The notes: generated from the letters alone by a model not told the origin. Positions 42,095 through 51,839 are shown, counted from the first letter of the stretch. The stretch: 64,000 bases of DNA from Chryseobacterium gleum (GCA_945897805.1 CAMDFX010000006.1:105220-169219), one strand, 5' to 3'. Made by a program: numbers and translations.

Positions 42095-43270
42095 ATGTTA
42101 AAGAAACTTCTGTTTAGAAATCAAGATATTAAGCAATTGGTGATTGCTGTAATCGGTTCATTTTTAGGAATCACATTTTTAATTACGTCTATTCATTATT
42201 TAATCAAAGTGAATGAATTTGGTGAAGGCTCTGATATTTTGGGCCCAAACACGCTGATTGTTCAGAAGGAAGTATCCAATTCAAATACGCTGAATTTGGC
42301 AAAAACGGATTTTTCTCCTGCTGAAATTGAGACCTTGAAAAAAGAACCTTTTATTTTGGATGTAAAACCTGTAATTAGCAATAATTTCGACGTTTCTTTT
42401 GAAACTGCAGACCCGCTCGTTCCTCGTTTTCGTTCAGATGTTTTCATTCAAACTGTTGATCCAAAATTCCTTGATGTGAAATCTAACAAATGGCATTGGG
42501 AAATGGGCGATACTGTTGTTCCCATTATATTGCCTAGAGATTTTCTAGTGATGCTCAATACTTTCATGAGCGCGAGCGGAATTCCTCAGATTTCTGATGA
42601 TTTGGCAAAAGACATACGATTCCGATTTACGCTTTCAAATGACACGCAGAAAGAATGGATTGACGCAAAAATAATCGGTTTTACCAATGAAGTTCCTTCC
42701 ATTTTGGTGCCTGAAAGTTTCATGGAATTTGGTAATAAAAAATATGGAATCGCTGCAGATCAAAAAATCACGCAATTGATGATTTCTGGGAAAGAAAGTG
42801 AATTTGGCTTGGTCGAAGACATGATAAAATCAAGACATTTGGAATCAAAAAATTCTCAAATTGTTGTCGGACGTTTAAAAAGTATGGTCGGAACGTTGAT
42901 TTTAGTGGTGTTGGGAATATCGATTATCGCTGTTTTCGTTTCTTGCTTGGTTTTGATTCAATACGCCCAACTTTTAATGTCGCGCAATGCTTATGAAGTG
43001 AGAACTTTACTGAGAATTGGTTATGCACCAGACAAAATTATCCGCGCCTTTTTCTTGTATTTTATCCAGATTTTCGGTTTCGTGAGCGCCATTGGATTGG
43101 CAATGTTTTTTGTTTTCAAGTATTATTTAGACAAAATATTTGAAGAAGGCGGATTATATCTAGGCAAAGAATTTACTTTCTATAGTATTGCCGCACTCCT
43201 ATTTGCTTATTTGCTTTTTGGAATTGCCAGTTTTTTCAATGCCAAAAAAGGCATTTACAGAGAATTTTAG
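42095..43270 (+). CDS. FtsX/LolE-like ABC transporter permease
   Basis: A 391-residue permease with the MacB/FtsX plan: one N-terminal membrane helix (~15-37), an extracytoplasmic domain of ~220 residues (~40-260) and three C-terminal helices (about 268-295, 317-345 and 358-382). The cytoplasmic loop before TM3 has YEVRTLLRIGYAPDKI, the usual coupling segment. It is a single permease in a pair with the ATP-binding gene just before it, giving a homodimeric transporter. Cargo is unknown; lipoprotein release and division-type roles are both possible within this fold family. It ends ~108 bases before the thioredoxin-like gene. Confidence 0.82.
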   Translation: MLKKLLFRNQDIKQLVIAVIGSFLGITFLITSIHYLIKVNEFGEGSDILGPNTLIVQKEVSNSNTLNLAKTDFSPAEIETLKKEPFILDVKPVISNNFDVSFETADPLVPRFRSDVFIQTVDPKFLDVKSNKWHWEMGDTVVPIILPRDFLVMLNTFMSASGIPQISDDLAKDIRFRFTLSNDTQKEWIDAKIIGFTNEVPSILVPESFMEFGNKKYGIAADQKITQLMISGKESEFGLVEDMIKSRHLESKNSQIVVGRLKSMVGTLILVVLGISIIAVFVSCLVLIQYAQLLMSRNAYEVRTLLRIGYAPDKIIRAFFLYFIQIFGFVSAIGLAMFFVFKYYLDKIFEEGGLYLGKEFTFYSIAALLFAYLLFGIASFFNAKKGIYREF

Positions 43271-43329
43271 GAAAATACATTTTTTCACACTTTTTAATCG
43301 TTAAAAACATGTTAATTCCAATGCTTTTC

Positions 43330-43337
43330 TATTTTTG
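43330..43337 (+). promoter_or_regulatory. -7 promoter element of the CGHC thioredoxin-like gene
   Basis: TATTTTTG fits TAnnTTTG, 41 bases before the ATG at 43379. The -33 region is not convincing. Confidence 0.5.
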
Positions 43338-43378
43338 TATCGTCTAAAAATCATAATTTCAACCAAAAATAAATTAAT

Positions 43379-44896
43379 ATGAAACAAATATTATTGCTTG
43401 CATTTTTAACTTTGAGTACTTTGGGTTTTTCTCAAAAAATCAAATTGAAAGTCAATGGTCATAAGGACACCACAGTTTTCTTGATCAAATACTATGGTAA
43501 AAATTTGCTTTATGCTGATACTGCCCAAATGAAAGGCGGTTTTGTCGAATTTGATGGAAAGAAACAAAAACCTGGAATTGTTGGTTTGTTACTTCCTGGA
43601 CAAAAATACTTTGAATTCATTTACAACAATGAAGAAATTCAACTGGAAACAACGGGTCCAGATTTCGTGACGAATATGAAAGTCAAAAAATCGGCTGAAA
43701 ACATGCTTTTTATAGATTATATCAAATTTATAAATTCGGAAAGACAGAAAGCCAATGATCTAGTTTCCAAAAGAGACGCTTTGAAAAAAACAGACGAAGA
43801 TTACAAAGCGCTTTCTACAGAAATTGATACCATTTCTAAAAAAGTAGTTGCATATCAAAATAAAATTGTCACGGAAAATAGCGGAAAATTAGTTTCTAAA
43901 GTGATTAAAATGTCGATGGATGTGAAAGTTCCCGAAGCTCCAAAAAATGCTGATGGCTCTCCAGTGGATTCAAATTTTGCCTACCACTATTTCAGAGATC
44001 ACTTTTTTGATAATTTAGATATTACAGATGATCGTTTAGTAAATACGCCTATTTTTCACTCAAAATTGGATTATTTCTATTCACAAAGTATGTTGATTCA
44101 GCATCCTGATACGATTGTGAAATATGCGTATTGGTTTTGTGATAAATTGAATCCAGCATCTGAAATGTTTAAATATGCTGTCATTCACATAACCTCCACT
44201 TTCGAGAAATCGAAAATCATGGGAATGGACAAAGTTTTCGTTAAAATGGGCGAAAAATACTATTGTTCTAAAAACGCAGCGGGAAAATCTCCAGCATATT
44301 GGATGGCAGAAGATAAATTGAAAGATTTGTGCGAAAAAGTCACTACAAATAAAGTGCTGGTGCAAGGAGTTCGTCCGCCAAACATCAGTTTGAGAGACAC
44401 AACCGATGTGACTTGGAGAGATTTCTACAGCATCAAAGCAGATTATACCATTCTATATTTCTGGGAATCAGATTGCGGACATTGTAAAAAATCTACTCCG
44501 AAATTGCAAAAATTGTACGAAGAGAAATTGAAGGCAAGAAACGTGGAGATTTTTGGAATTTCTAAAGGAATTGATGACGATTTTGGTAAATGGAAAAAAT
44601 TCATCAAAGAAAACAAATTAACGTATATCAATGTGGCTTTGACAAATTCACTTTTCAGAGCGGCGCAAGAAAATGCTTTGCAATTTATACCAAAATATAC
44701 CACGCTAGAGGCGTTGAATTACCAAGAAACGTATGATGTGGTAACGACTCCAAGGGTTTTCATCTTAGACAAGGACAAAAAAATCATCGGTAAAGGTTTG
44801 TCCATTGCGCAATTGGAAGATTTCATGGATAAAATTCAAGGATTTAAAGATGCTCCGAAAATTATCGAGCCTGATCCTGAAGATGAAGGACATTAA
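43379..44896 (+). CDS. Thioredoxin-fold secreted protein with CGHC active site
   Basis: A 505-residue exported protein: signal peptide ending LGFSQ, an N-terminal DUF4369-like beta domain (~20-115), a helical central region (~120-330) of the DUF5106-like type, and a C-terminal thioredoxin domain with WESDCGHCKKSTP (active cysteines 366 and 369) and a cis-proline in VTTPRVFILD. The CGHC motif, seen in oxidising PDI-type proteins, differs from the CGPC of the two TlpA-like genes upstream, so its redox potential may be more oxidising. Only its role in periplasmic thiol chemistry can be inferred. The C-terminus is acidic (EPDPEDEGH). It is followed by a strong terminator. Confidence 0.82.
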   Translation: MKQILLLAFLTLSTLGFSQKIKLKVNGHKDTTVFLIKYYGKNLLYADTAQMKGGFVEFDGKKQKPGIVGLLLPGQKYFEFIYNNEEIQLETTGPDFVTNMKVKKSAENMLFIDYIKFINSERQKANDLVSKRDALKKTDEDYKALSTEIDTISKKVVAYQNKIVTENSGKLVSKVIKMSMDVKVPEAPKNADGSPVDSNFAYHYFRDHFFDNLDITDDRLVNTPIFHSKLDYFYSQSMLIQHPDTIVKYAYWFCDKLNPASEMFKYAVIHITSTFEKSKIMGMDKVFVKMGEKYYCSKNAAGKSPAYWMAEDKLKDLCEKVTTNKVLVQGVRPPNISLRDTTDVTWRDFYSIKADYTILYFWESDCGHCKKSTPKLQKLYEEKLKARNVEIFGISKGIDDDFGKWKKFIKENKLTYINVALTNSLFRAAQENALQFIPKYTTLEALNYQETYDVVTTPRVFILDKDKKIIGKGLSIAQLEDFMDKIQGFKDAPKIIEPDPEDEGH

Positions 44897-44917
44897 AAAA
44901 AGAATAAAATTTTAAGT

Positions 44918-44947
44918 AAAAGGTCGTCAGTTTGGCGGCCTTTTTTT
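44918..44947 (+). terminator. Rho-independent terminator after the CGHC protein gene
   Basis: A 9-bp stem AAAAGGTCG (44918-44926) with CGGCCTTTT (44936-44944), one G-T wobble, followed by T to 44947. It lies 22 bases after the stop. Confidence 0.85.
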
Positions 44948-45004
44948 GTGGATATATTTTTGATTTCTTTTTATAAACGGTAAATTTCTCAGGTTTACTT
45001 GCGT

Positions 45005-45012
45005 TATCTTTG
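45005..45012 (+). promoter_or_regulatory. -7 promoter element of the M1 peptidase gene
   Basis: TATCTTTG is an exact TAnnTTTG match. It lies ~67 bases before the ATG at 45079 and just after the upstream terminator, fitting a separate transcription unit. Confidence 0.6.
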
Positions 45013-45078
45013 TAACTAAATTTACTGTAACTTTTTGATTCGAAAATAGTCATACAGCTATTAATAATAATTAAAACT

Positions 45079-48078
45079 ATGAGAAAAAACATACTCCACG
45101 CTTCTCTACTTTGTGTTATTTCAACTTTTTCATTTGCCCAAAATTATTGGCAGCAAGAAGTGAATTACAAAATTGATGTAAAATTAGACGATGTAAATCA
45201 TGTAATTAGAGCTTCTGAATCGTTTGTGTACATCAATAATTCGCCAGACAAATTGGATCAAATTTACATCCACTTGTGGCCAAATGCCTACCGCGATGGA
45301 AATTCAGCTTTGGGGAAACAATTGTATAAAAATGGGGACGAATTTTTGACTTTTGCAGATGAAAAAGACAAAGGCAGAATTGATTCTTTGGATTTCAAAG
45401 TGAACGGCGAAAAAGTAAAATGGGATTACCTTCCAAAAAACATGGATGTTTGTGTTTTAACGCTAGCAAAACCATTAAATTCAGGTGAAAGTTTGGTGAT
45501 TTCAACGCCTTTCAAAGTAAAACTTCCATCAGGGAAAATTTCTCGTTTGGGACACATTGATCAATCTTATCAAATCACACAATGGTACCCAAAACCAGCA
45601 GTTTATGACAAAAATGGATGGAACTGGATGCCTTATCTAAATCAAGGAGAATTTTATTCAGAATACGGATCGTTTGATGTTTCAATCACTATGCCAAAGA
45701 ATTACGTAGTTGGATCAACTGGAGATTTACAAACTACCACTGAACTTGAATTTTTGGATGAATTGGCCAGCAAAACTGCAGAAAAGATTAAATCTAGCAC
45801 TTATCAAACTTCTAGAAAAGAAAAATCGGCTTTCCCTGAATCGTCAAAAGAATGGAAAACCATTAGATACACTCAATCCAAAGTGCATGATTTTGCTTGG
45901 TTTGCTGACAAAAGATTTGACGTTCTGAAAGGCGAAGTTGAATTGCCAAACAGCCAAAGAAAAGTAACTTCTTGGGCAATGTTTGTGCCGCAAAATGGAA
46001 ATTTATGGCAAAAATCTATTGAATACATCAACGATGCAACTTTCTATTATTCTAAGTGGAACGGCGATTATCCCTACAATCAGGTTACAGCAGTTGATGG
46101 GACAATCAGCGCTGGTGGTGGAATGGAGTATCCTAATGTGACTGTGATTGGAAACTGCAGCAGTGCGATGGAATTGGAAATTGTGATTGTACATGAAGTT
46201 GGTCACAATTGGTTTTATGGAATTTTAGGATCCAATGAGCGCATTCATGGTTGGATGGACGAAGGAATGAATACATTGAACGAAATGCGCTATGTTGCAA
46301 CTAAATATCCTGACAATAAAAACATGTCTGATATGATTTTGGGTGGAAGATTTCATTTGAATGATTTAGACCACCATGATATGGGAGATCTTTCTTACAG
46401 AACCGTTTCGATATTGGGTGAAGAACAGCCAATTGAAACAAAATCTACTGATTTTTCAAGTACTAATTATGGTGTTATCATGTACCAGAAAACAGGATTG
46501 ATATTTTTCTATTTGAAAGATTATTTGGGAGAAACAGCTTTCAACAAAGCGATGTCAGATTATTTTGAAGCATATAAATTCAAACATCCCCAACCAGAAG
46601 ACATGCAAAGGGTCTTGGAACAATCTTCAGGGAAAAAATTGGACTGGTTGTTTCACGATTTGATTCAAACGACAAACCACATTGACTACAAGATCAAAAG
46701 TGTGAATACGACTGAAGTATCCACGCAAGTAAAAATCAAAAATGTTGGTCAAGTTGACGGACCAATTGGAGTGAGCGCAATCAAGGACGGGAAAATAGTT
46801 GAAACAGTTTGGGTGGAGCCAGGTGCAAAAAAGACTTTGGTTTCCATGGCGACAAAGAATGCTGAATTCATTCAAATCGATCCGAATAAAAATATTCCTG
46901 AATTAAATCGAAGTAACAATAGCTGGAAAAAAGACCAACTTTTTAACAAAATTGAGCCTCTGAAATTTGAAATTTTGTCGGGAGATTTAGAAGCTACCAA
47001 ATCAAATAATTTTTTCATGCCTGTGATTGGTGCAAATCGCCATGACAAACTGATGCTCGGTATTGCTATTCACAATATAGGAATTCCATTAAAAACATTC
47101 CAATACTTCGTTGCGCCAGTTTATTCATTTGGAAGAAAAAATATATCAGGAACTGGCGAAATTAGTTTTACATTTTTACCGAAATCTTGTATCAAAATGA
47201 CAAGAGTTGGAATGTCGATGAGAACATTCAAAAATGACTCTTACTTCAGAGGAAATGAATCATATTACGCAGCAGCAATGCCGTATGTTTACATGAAACT
47301 GGGCAATCGAAAATCAGCTGGTCCACTTTCACAAACAATTTTATTTCAGACTATTTACAGAAATGACAAATACGGCCCAACGACCAATGATCACGCTGGA
47401 GGCTATGCAAAATACACTTTTGACCACAACAAACCTGACCATCAATTTGGAACTATTTTAAGGGCTGATTTTATTGACAATTTGCGAGATAATAGCCAAA
47501 TGAGTCGTGCAACATTTGAGGCAACTTACCGATACAAATACTTGAAAAACAAAATGAAACGTTGGATTGAAATCAGGGCTTTCATTGGTGGAAATTTGAG
47601 CTACAACACCAGCACAATTTATGGAAATCGCTTACAAATGTCGCTGGGTGGAACAAGTGGTTCACAAGATATTTTCTTGGAAGAATATTTCTTTGACAGA
47701 ACAAACAGTGGAAATTTTGGCAGTAGTAATCAGCGCCTAGAAAACCAAGGTGGATTTAAAATGACGAGTAACTTTGGAACTACCGATAAATGGATGACTT
47801 CTGCCAATTTGTATTTTGATTTACCGTTCAAACCTGGAATTTTTGGTGTTTTTGTTGATGCTGGAGGATTCCAAAAAGGAACCATATTTACAGGTGTTTT
47901 AAATACTGGTATTGGTTTAAGAATTAGTAAAGTTTTCAACGTTTACTTCCCAGTATATATGAGTAAAAACTTGGTGGATGCTTACAAAGCAACTGATGCA
48001 AAATATTTAGAAAAAATCAGATTTACAATTCGTTTAAATGGGATTAATAAACCAATTAAATTGGCAAATTTGCTCTAA
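45079..48078 (+). CDS. M1-family metallopeptidase, exported
   Basis: A 999-residue exported zinc peptidase with signal peptide ending TFSFAQ. The N-terminal beta saddle domain (~25-215) is followed by the catalytic domain: GGGMEYPNVTVIG (the GxMEN-like exopeptidase motif with Tyr instead of Asn) and HEVGHNW (His372, His376) with the third ligand in GWMDEG (Glu395). The last ~350 residues after ~640 are rich in aromatic strands (SYFRGNESYYAAAMPYVY segments), possibly an extra beta-barrel-like domain; this resembles gluzincins of Bacteroidota with a C-terminal outer-membrane part. It probably trims peptides on the cell surface or in the periplasm. The hypothetical helical gene follows 9 bases later. 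Confidence 0.88.
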   Translation: MRKNILHASLLCVISTFSFAQNYWQQEVNYKIDVKLDDVNHVIRASESFVYINNSPDKLDQIYIHLWPNAYRDGNSALGKQLYKNGDEFLTFADEKDKGRIDSLDFKVNGEKVKWDYLPKNMDVCVLTLAKPLNSGESLVISTPFKVKLPSGKISRLGHIDQSYQITQWYPKPAVYDKNGWNWMPYLNQGEFYSEYGSFDVSITMPKNYVVGSTGDLQTTTELEFLDELASKTAEKIKSSTYQTSRKEKSAFPESSKEWKTIRYTQSKVHDFAWFADKRFDVLKGEVELPNSQRKVTSWAMFVPQNGNLWQKSIEYINDATFYYSKWNGDYPYNQVTAVDGTISAGGGMEYPNVTVIGNCSSAMELEIVIVHEVGHNWFYGILGSNERIHGWMDEGMNTLNEMRYVATKYPDNKNMSDMILGGRFHLNDLDHHDMGDLSYRTVSILGEEQPIETKSTDFSSTNYGVIMYQKTGLIFFYLKDYLGETAFNKAMSDYFEAYKFKHPQPEDMQRVLEQSSGKKLDWLFHDLIQTTNHIDYKIKSVNTTEVSTQVKIKNVGQVDGPIGVSAIKDGKIVETVWVEPGAKKTLVSMATKNAEFIQIDPNKNIPELNRSNNSWKKDQLFNKIEPLKFEILSGDLEATKSNNFFMPVIGANRHDKLMLGIAIHNIGIPLKTFQYFVAPVYSFGRKNISGTGEISFTFLPKSCIKMTRVGMSMRTFKNDSYFRGNESYYAAAMPYVYMKLGNRKSAGPLSQTILFQTIYRNDKYGPTTNDHAGGYAKYTFDHNKPDHQFGTILRADFIDNLRDNSQMSRATFEATYRYKYLKNKMKRWIEIRAFIGGNLSYNTSTIYGNRLQMSLGGTSGSQDIFLEEYFFDRTNSGNFGSSNQRLENQGGFKMTSNFGTTDKWMTSANLYFDLPFKPGIFGVFVDAGGFQKGTIFTGVLNTGIGLRISKVFNVYFPVYMSKNLVDAYKATDAKYLEKIRFTIRLNGINKPIKLANLL

Positions 48079-48087
48079 AATTAAAAG

Positions 48088-48591
48088 ATGAAAATAGCAT
48101 CAATCAATCAAATTAGAAAAGAAATTGGCCAACTTCCAGAAGCGGAGTTGGTCGTTTTGCTTTCCGAATTGGCGAAATACAATAAAGAGAACAAAGAATT
48201 ATTGAATTATTTGTTGTTTGAAGCTGATTTTGAGTCTAATTACATTCAAAAAATCAAAGAAGATTTAGATTTACAATTTCAAGAAATAAACAAATCCAAC
48301 ATTCGATTCATCAAAAAAGGATTACAAAAGATTGCGCGTGAATTGAAGAAAACCGTCAAATATTCAGGCAAGAAAGAAACGGAAATTGAGTTATTGATTC
48401 ATTTTTGCAAAAATATGATAGCGCTCAAAATCCGATTAGATCGCTTCCCAGTATTATTTAATCTATTAAACCGACAATTCACAAATATTGAAAAAGCGAT
48501 TTTAAAAATTGATGAAGATTTACATGCAGATTACCGTGAAGAGATTGAATTGATTGAAAATTACCTTTCTAGTTTTACAGCATATTATTGA
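48088..48591 (+). CDS. Conserved-looking helical protein of unknown function
   Basis: A 167-residue soluble protein with no motif I recognise. It is nearly all alpha-helix, with alternating Lys/Glu/Leu segments (ELAKYNKENKELLNYLLFEADFE, of which I cite the first 16 residues' pattern only) and two possible coiled-coil stretches around residues 50-85 and 125-160. It has no signal peptide or membrane segment. Its start is 9 bases after the M1 peptidase stop, so it shares that transcript. Its stop directly abuts the stop of the opposing sigma-factor gene. Confidence 0.65.
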   Translation: MKIASINQIRKEIGQLPEAELVVLLSELAKYNKENKELLNYLLFEADFESNYIQKIKEDLDLQFQEINKSNIRFIKKGLQKIARELKKTVKYSGKKETEIELLIHFCKNMIALKIRLDRFPVLFNLLNRQFTNIEKAILKIDEDLHADYREEIELIENYLSSFTAYY

Positions 48592-49188
48592 TCAAATATC
48601 AACCACAATATTGTGTTTATCAATCATTTTTCTCAAATTCATCAAAGCATAACGCATTCTACCTAAAGCAGTATTGATGCTAATTCCTTCCATTTCGGCA
48701 ATATCTTTGAAAGATAAATCTTGAAAAATACGCATTCTAATAATTTCTTTTTGAGAGCTTGGCAAATAATCGATTAATTCAACCATTTGATTTTCTAATT
48801 CTACTTTGCTCATACATTTAAGCGTATCGTCATCACCAGAACTTAAGACACTAAATATAGAGAAATCTTCATTTTTGGAAGAACTTTCAGAAATCATGCG
48901 AACTTTACTCGTTTTACGGAAGTGATCAATCACCAAATTGTGCGCAATTCGCATCGCCCAAGGCAAAAATTTACCTTCTTCATTGTAATTTCCCAACTGA
49001 AGTGTATTGATAATTTTCACAAAAGTCTCTTGAAAGATATCTTCTGCCAATTCTTGACTTTTAATTTTCAAATAAATAAAACGATACATTTTATTTTTAT
49101 GACGCATTAAAAGTGTTTCGAACGCTTTGTGGTTTCCTGCCAAATAAGCAGTAACAAGCTGGTGATCATCCATTAGTTTCATAGACAT
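48592..49188 (-). CDS. ECF-type RNA polymerase sigma factor
   Basis: A 198-residue sigma-70 group 4 protein. Region 2: YLAGNHKAFETLLMRHKNKMYRFIY (I cite NHKAFETLLM) and DIFQETFVKI with the core-binding and -10 recognition surface, then WAMRIAHNLVIDHFRK. Region 4: LPSSQKEIIRMRIFQDLSFKDIAEMEGISINTALGRMRYAL (helix-turn-helix; I cite DIAEMEGIS). No anti-sigma gene is adjacent, which is unusual for ECFs that respond to envelope signals. A long linker between regions 2 and 4 (~residues 95-125) is present. A TTG-N19-TATATTCG promoter-like element lies upstream. Confidence 0.92.
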   Translation of the reverse strand: MSMKLMDDHQLVTAYLAGNHKAFETLLMRHKNKMYRFIYLKIKSQELAEDIFQETFVKIINTLQLGNYNEEGKFLPWAMRIAHNLVIDHFRKTSKVRMISESSSKNEDFSIFSVLSSGDDDTLKCMSKVELENQMVELIDYLPSSQKEIIRMRIFQDLSFKDIAEMEGISINTALGRMRYALMNLRKMIDKHNIVVDI

Positions 49189-49285
49189 AACATTTCTCGT
49201 TTAAAATGAGCTAGGCTCTGATTTTTAAAATTTTATAGAGTAATGTTTTGCTATAGGCAACTTGTTTTTATAATTATTATTTGGA

Positions 49286-49315
49286 CGAATATACAAATTT
49301 TGCTGTAAACAACAA
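49286..49315 (-). promoter_or_regulatory. Promoter-like element upstream of the sigma factor gene
   Basis: On the minus strand: TTG at 49315-49313, a 19-base spacer, then TATATTCG at 49293-49286, one base off TAnnTTTG (C for T). The spacing fits exactly. It lies about 100 bases before the sigma-factor start. Confidence 0.55.
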
Positions 49316-49395
49316 TAAATGATGATTATTTATAGCCACTTTGTTATCAATCTTAACGCTTCATCGATAATAAAGGTTGGGAAAAAATTGAATTT

Positions 49396-49716
49396 CTACG
49401 CTTTTTCTACTTCGACTGCAGTTCCATAAGCCAAAACTTCAGTCACTCCCTGCATCACTTCATTGGATTCATAGCGCATATTTATGATTGCATTTGCGCC
49501 CAATAATTCTGCGTTCTTGATCATCAATTGATACGCTTCTTCGCGAGCACTTTCGCATAGATTGGTGTAGATTACACTTTTTCCACCAAAAATGGTCATA
49601 AAACTGCCTACAAAATTTCCGCCCAAACCGCGTGAGCGAACTGTAATTCCTCTTACTAAACCATGTTGATTGGTGATTTTAAAACCTTCTAAATGTGTAC
49701 TTGTAGTGATGTGCAT
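49396..49716 (-). CDS. YbjQ/UPF0145 family protein
   Basis: A 106-residue small cytoplasmic protein of the YbjQ (DUF74) family. Typical sequence: ITTSTHLEGFKITNQHGLVRGITVRS, SVIYTNLCESAREEAYQLM and ELLGANAIINMRYESNEVMQGVTEVLAYGTAV (I quote only key segments). The family forms pentameric beta barrels; it has been labelled heavy-metal-binding in databases but the function is not established. Neighbouring genes do not suggest a pathway. Confidence 0.88.
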   Translation of the reverse strand: MHITTSTHLEGFKITNQHGLVRGITVRSRGLGGNFVGSFMTIFGGKSVIYTNLCESAREEAYQLMIKNAELLGANAIINMRYESNEVMQGVTEVLAYGTAVEVEKA

Positions 49717-49829
49717 GATTTTTTATTTTTAAAATTAATTTATTTGAAACCCTAGTATTTAGTGGTACCTAAATGATTATAACAGATAAAAACGGCTAAT
49801 TTAAACCTAAAAATCCTCCCGCAAAATCG

Positions 49830-51560
49830 CTAAATTTCAGTTGGCAATTTATGTATATTAACCTCCGGTGAAAGCGTAAATTCTCCTTCTGATTTAGCAA
49901 TAATTACAGATGCCAAACAATTTCCAATGACATTCACGCTCGTTCTTGCCATGTCCATCAGAGCATCAACAGCTAAAATAACACTTGCTTTTTGAGGATC
50001 AACTCCATCGATTGTTGCGACAGCTCCAGCTAAAATCACAAAGGATGCGCCTCGCACGCCTGCAACACCCTTACTGGTAAGCATCAAAACCAAACAAATT
50101 CCAATTTGCTCACCTAAAGACATATCGACACCGCACATTTGTGCAACGAAAACTGTGGCCAACGAAAGATACAAGGTTGTTCCGTCTAAATTGAAACTAT
50201 AACCAGTTGGAATTACGAAAGCGACCACTTTTTTAGAAACACCTAACTTTTCCATGTTTTCCATCGCTTTTGGCAAAGCTGCTTCACTACTTGCGGTGGC
50301 AAAGGCAAGCGAAACAGGCTCTGTAATTGCTTTGATAAATCTGCGAACTGGTACTTTTGCAATCAAAGCAATTGGAAGTAATATGCAAGTCAAAAAGATG
50401 ATCAATGCGACATAAAGCGTTCCGACCAATTGCAATAAATTTCCTAAAATTTCGACCCCAGATTTTGCAACAGTACTCGCTAAAGCCCCAAAAACGGCTA
50501 ACGGTGCAATGTACATGACAATGTCAGTAAACTTAAACATCACTTCACTCAGTCCTTCGAAAAAGCTAAGCATGGTATGTTTATGTTGCTCATGTTTCAC
50601 CATCCCAAGTCCAACGGCAAAAATCACCGAGAAAACCACAATTTGCAATACTTCATTATTGAAAATAGATTTTGCAATGTTTTCAGGAAAAATCTCCACA
50701 ATGTGATCGCGGTGATTTCCTTCCTTGGTTTGTTCTAAAATTTTCTCAGATTTTGCTTTGTCTTCTGCCCTAGCCTCGACATGGACACCAACACCAGCTT
50801 TACTGACATTGATTGCCAGCAAACCAACAAAAAGCGCCATGGTTGTGATAATTTCAAAATACAAAATACTTTTTAAACCAATTCTTCCCAATTGTTTCAT
50901 ATTGGTATGACCGGCAATGCCTACAACCAGCGTAGCGAAAATCAATGGAGCAACCAAAGATTTAATCAAACGAAGGAAAATGACTCCTAAACGTTCCATT
51001 TCAAGGGAAAACATAGGAAAATCAATTCCAACACCAACACCAATTATCATAGCAGCAAAAATCCATAAGGCCAATTTCTTTCTTTTGTAGGCAACAAAAA
51101 GTAGAAAAGCCATCAATAAATACCTTACTATTTGTGCAATTAAAAGTGCATTTTGCGGTGCAGGCATTCCGTCTATTTTCAAAGCTTGAGATTTGTTTGA
51201 AAGCTTGTCGAAGGAAATAGTTGCTTGTTGAATGCTGTCTAATTGATAATTCCCTGAATATAATTTTTGAAGGTTTGTATTTGACAAAACCAATCTTTTG
51301 GAATTAGAATCTAGTTTTGCATTATTTTCTACCAAGTAAACTTTATCCTTTTGAATAAAATCAATGACGAAAACATTTTTCTGAATTGATTTTCCAATAT
51401 TTACTGTTGAAATTTCAATTTTTTGATTGACTTTGAGCCACTCAATTTTCTTGGCGATTTCTTCCTGATGGCTGTTGTGTATTTTACTTTCAATAAAAAA
51501 CACAAAACCAACTAGCATAAAAGCAGTTATAAAAGCAAAAAGAGAATTGATATACTTCAT
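49830..51560 (-). CDS. Dicarboxylate/amino acid:cation symporter with N-terminal extracytoplasmic extension
   Basis: About 576 residues; the last ~410 are a DAACS transporter (GltP/DctA type). Hallmarks: FATASSEAALPKAM (re-entrant hairpin serines), YSFNLDGTTLYLSLATVFVAQ (N-x-D-G-T of TM7) and DALMDMARTSVNVIGN (TM8 Asp and Arg/Asn). Before it lies an extra domain: TM (9-25), ~115 polar residues predicted outside the inner membrane (~27-140), then a second TM (~143-162). This extension is absent from classical GltP/DctA. The domain may sense or bind substrate. A loop of about 45 acidic residues near 255-300 is also longer than usual. I start at the ATG at 51560. Confidence 0.88.
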   Translation of the reverse strand: MKYINSLFAFITAFMLVGFVFFIESKIHNSHQEEIAKKIEWLKVNQKIEISTVNIGKSIQKNVFVIDFIQKDKVYLVENNAKLDSNSKRLVLSNTNLQKLYSGNYQLDSIQQATISFDKLSNKSQALKIDGMPAPQNALLIAQIVRYLLMAFLLFVAYKRKKLALWIFAAMIIGVGVGIDFPMFSLEMERLGVIFLRLIKSLVAPLIFATLVVGIAGHTNMKQLGRIGLKSILYFEIITTMALFVGLLAINVSKAGVGVHVEARAEDKAKSEKILEQTKEGNHRDHIVEIFPENIAKSIFNNEVLQIVVFSVIFAVGLGMVKHEQHKHTMLSFFEGLSEVMFKFTDIVMYIAPLAVFGALASTVAKSGVEILGNLLQLVGTLYVALIIFLTCILLPIALIAKVPVRRFIKAITEPVSLAFATASSEAALPKAMENMEKLGVSKKVVAFVIPTGYSFNLDGTTLYLSLATVFVAQMCGVDMSLGEQIGICLVLMLTSKGVAGVRGASFVILAGAVATIDGVDPQKASVILAVDALMDMARTSVNVIGNCLASVIIAKSEGEFTLSPEVNIHKLPTEI

Positions 51561-51584
51561 AAATTGAAATTTCGAATAGTTGCT

Positions 51585-51592
51585 CAAATATA
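51585..51592 (-). promoter_or_regulatory. -7 promoter element of the symporter gene
   Basis: On the minus strand TATATTTG, a perfect TAnnTTTG, 24 bases before the ATG at 51560. No TTG box at 19 bases. Confidence 0.6.
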
Positions 51593-51724
51593 GGGCAAAA
51601 TAAGTTTTGGAGCGAAATTCTTAGGAATTAAATGTTTTTAGTGACACAAATTTATTTGCTACTTCTTAAATCTTTATGAGAAAAAATTAATTGACTAAAA
51701 TTTTCATTTTTTTTTCAATAAAAC

Positions 51725-51754
51725 TTGTCATTAATTAGAATATTGTTAATATTG
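51725..51754 (+). promoter_or_regulatory. Promoter-like element of rho
   Basis: TTG at 51725-51727, a 19-base spacer, then TAATATTG at 51747-51754 (one base off TAnnTTTG). The leader to the rho ATG would be ~80 bases; no obvious attenuator hairpin was seen in it. Confidence 0.4.
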
Positions 51755-51839
51755 CACTGTCGAAATAGATCCATTCGAAAAAATCAAACAGCACATTTAA
51801 TAGTATAGTGTACTTTCCAGTAATTACTAATTCATATTT

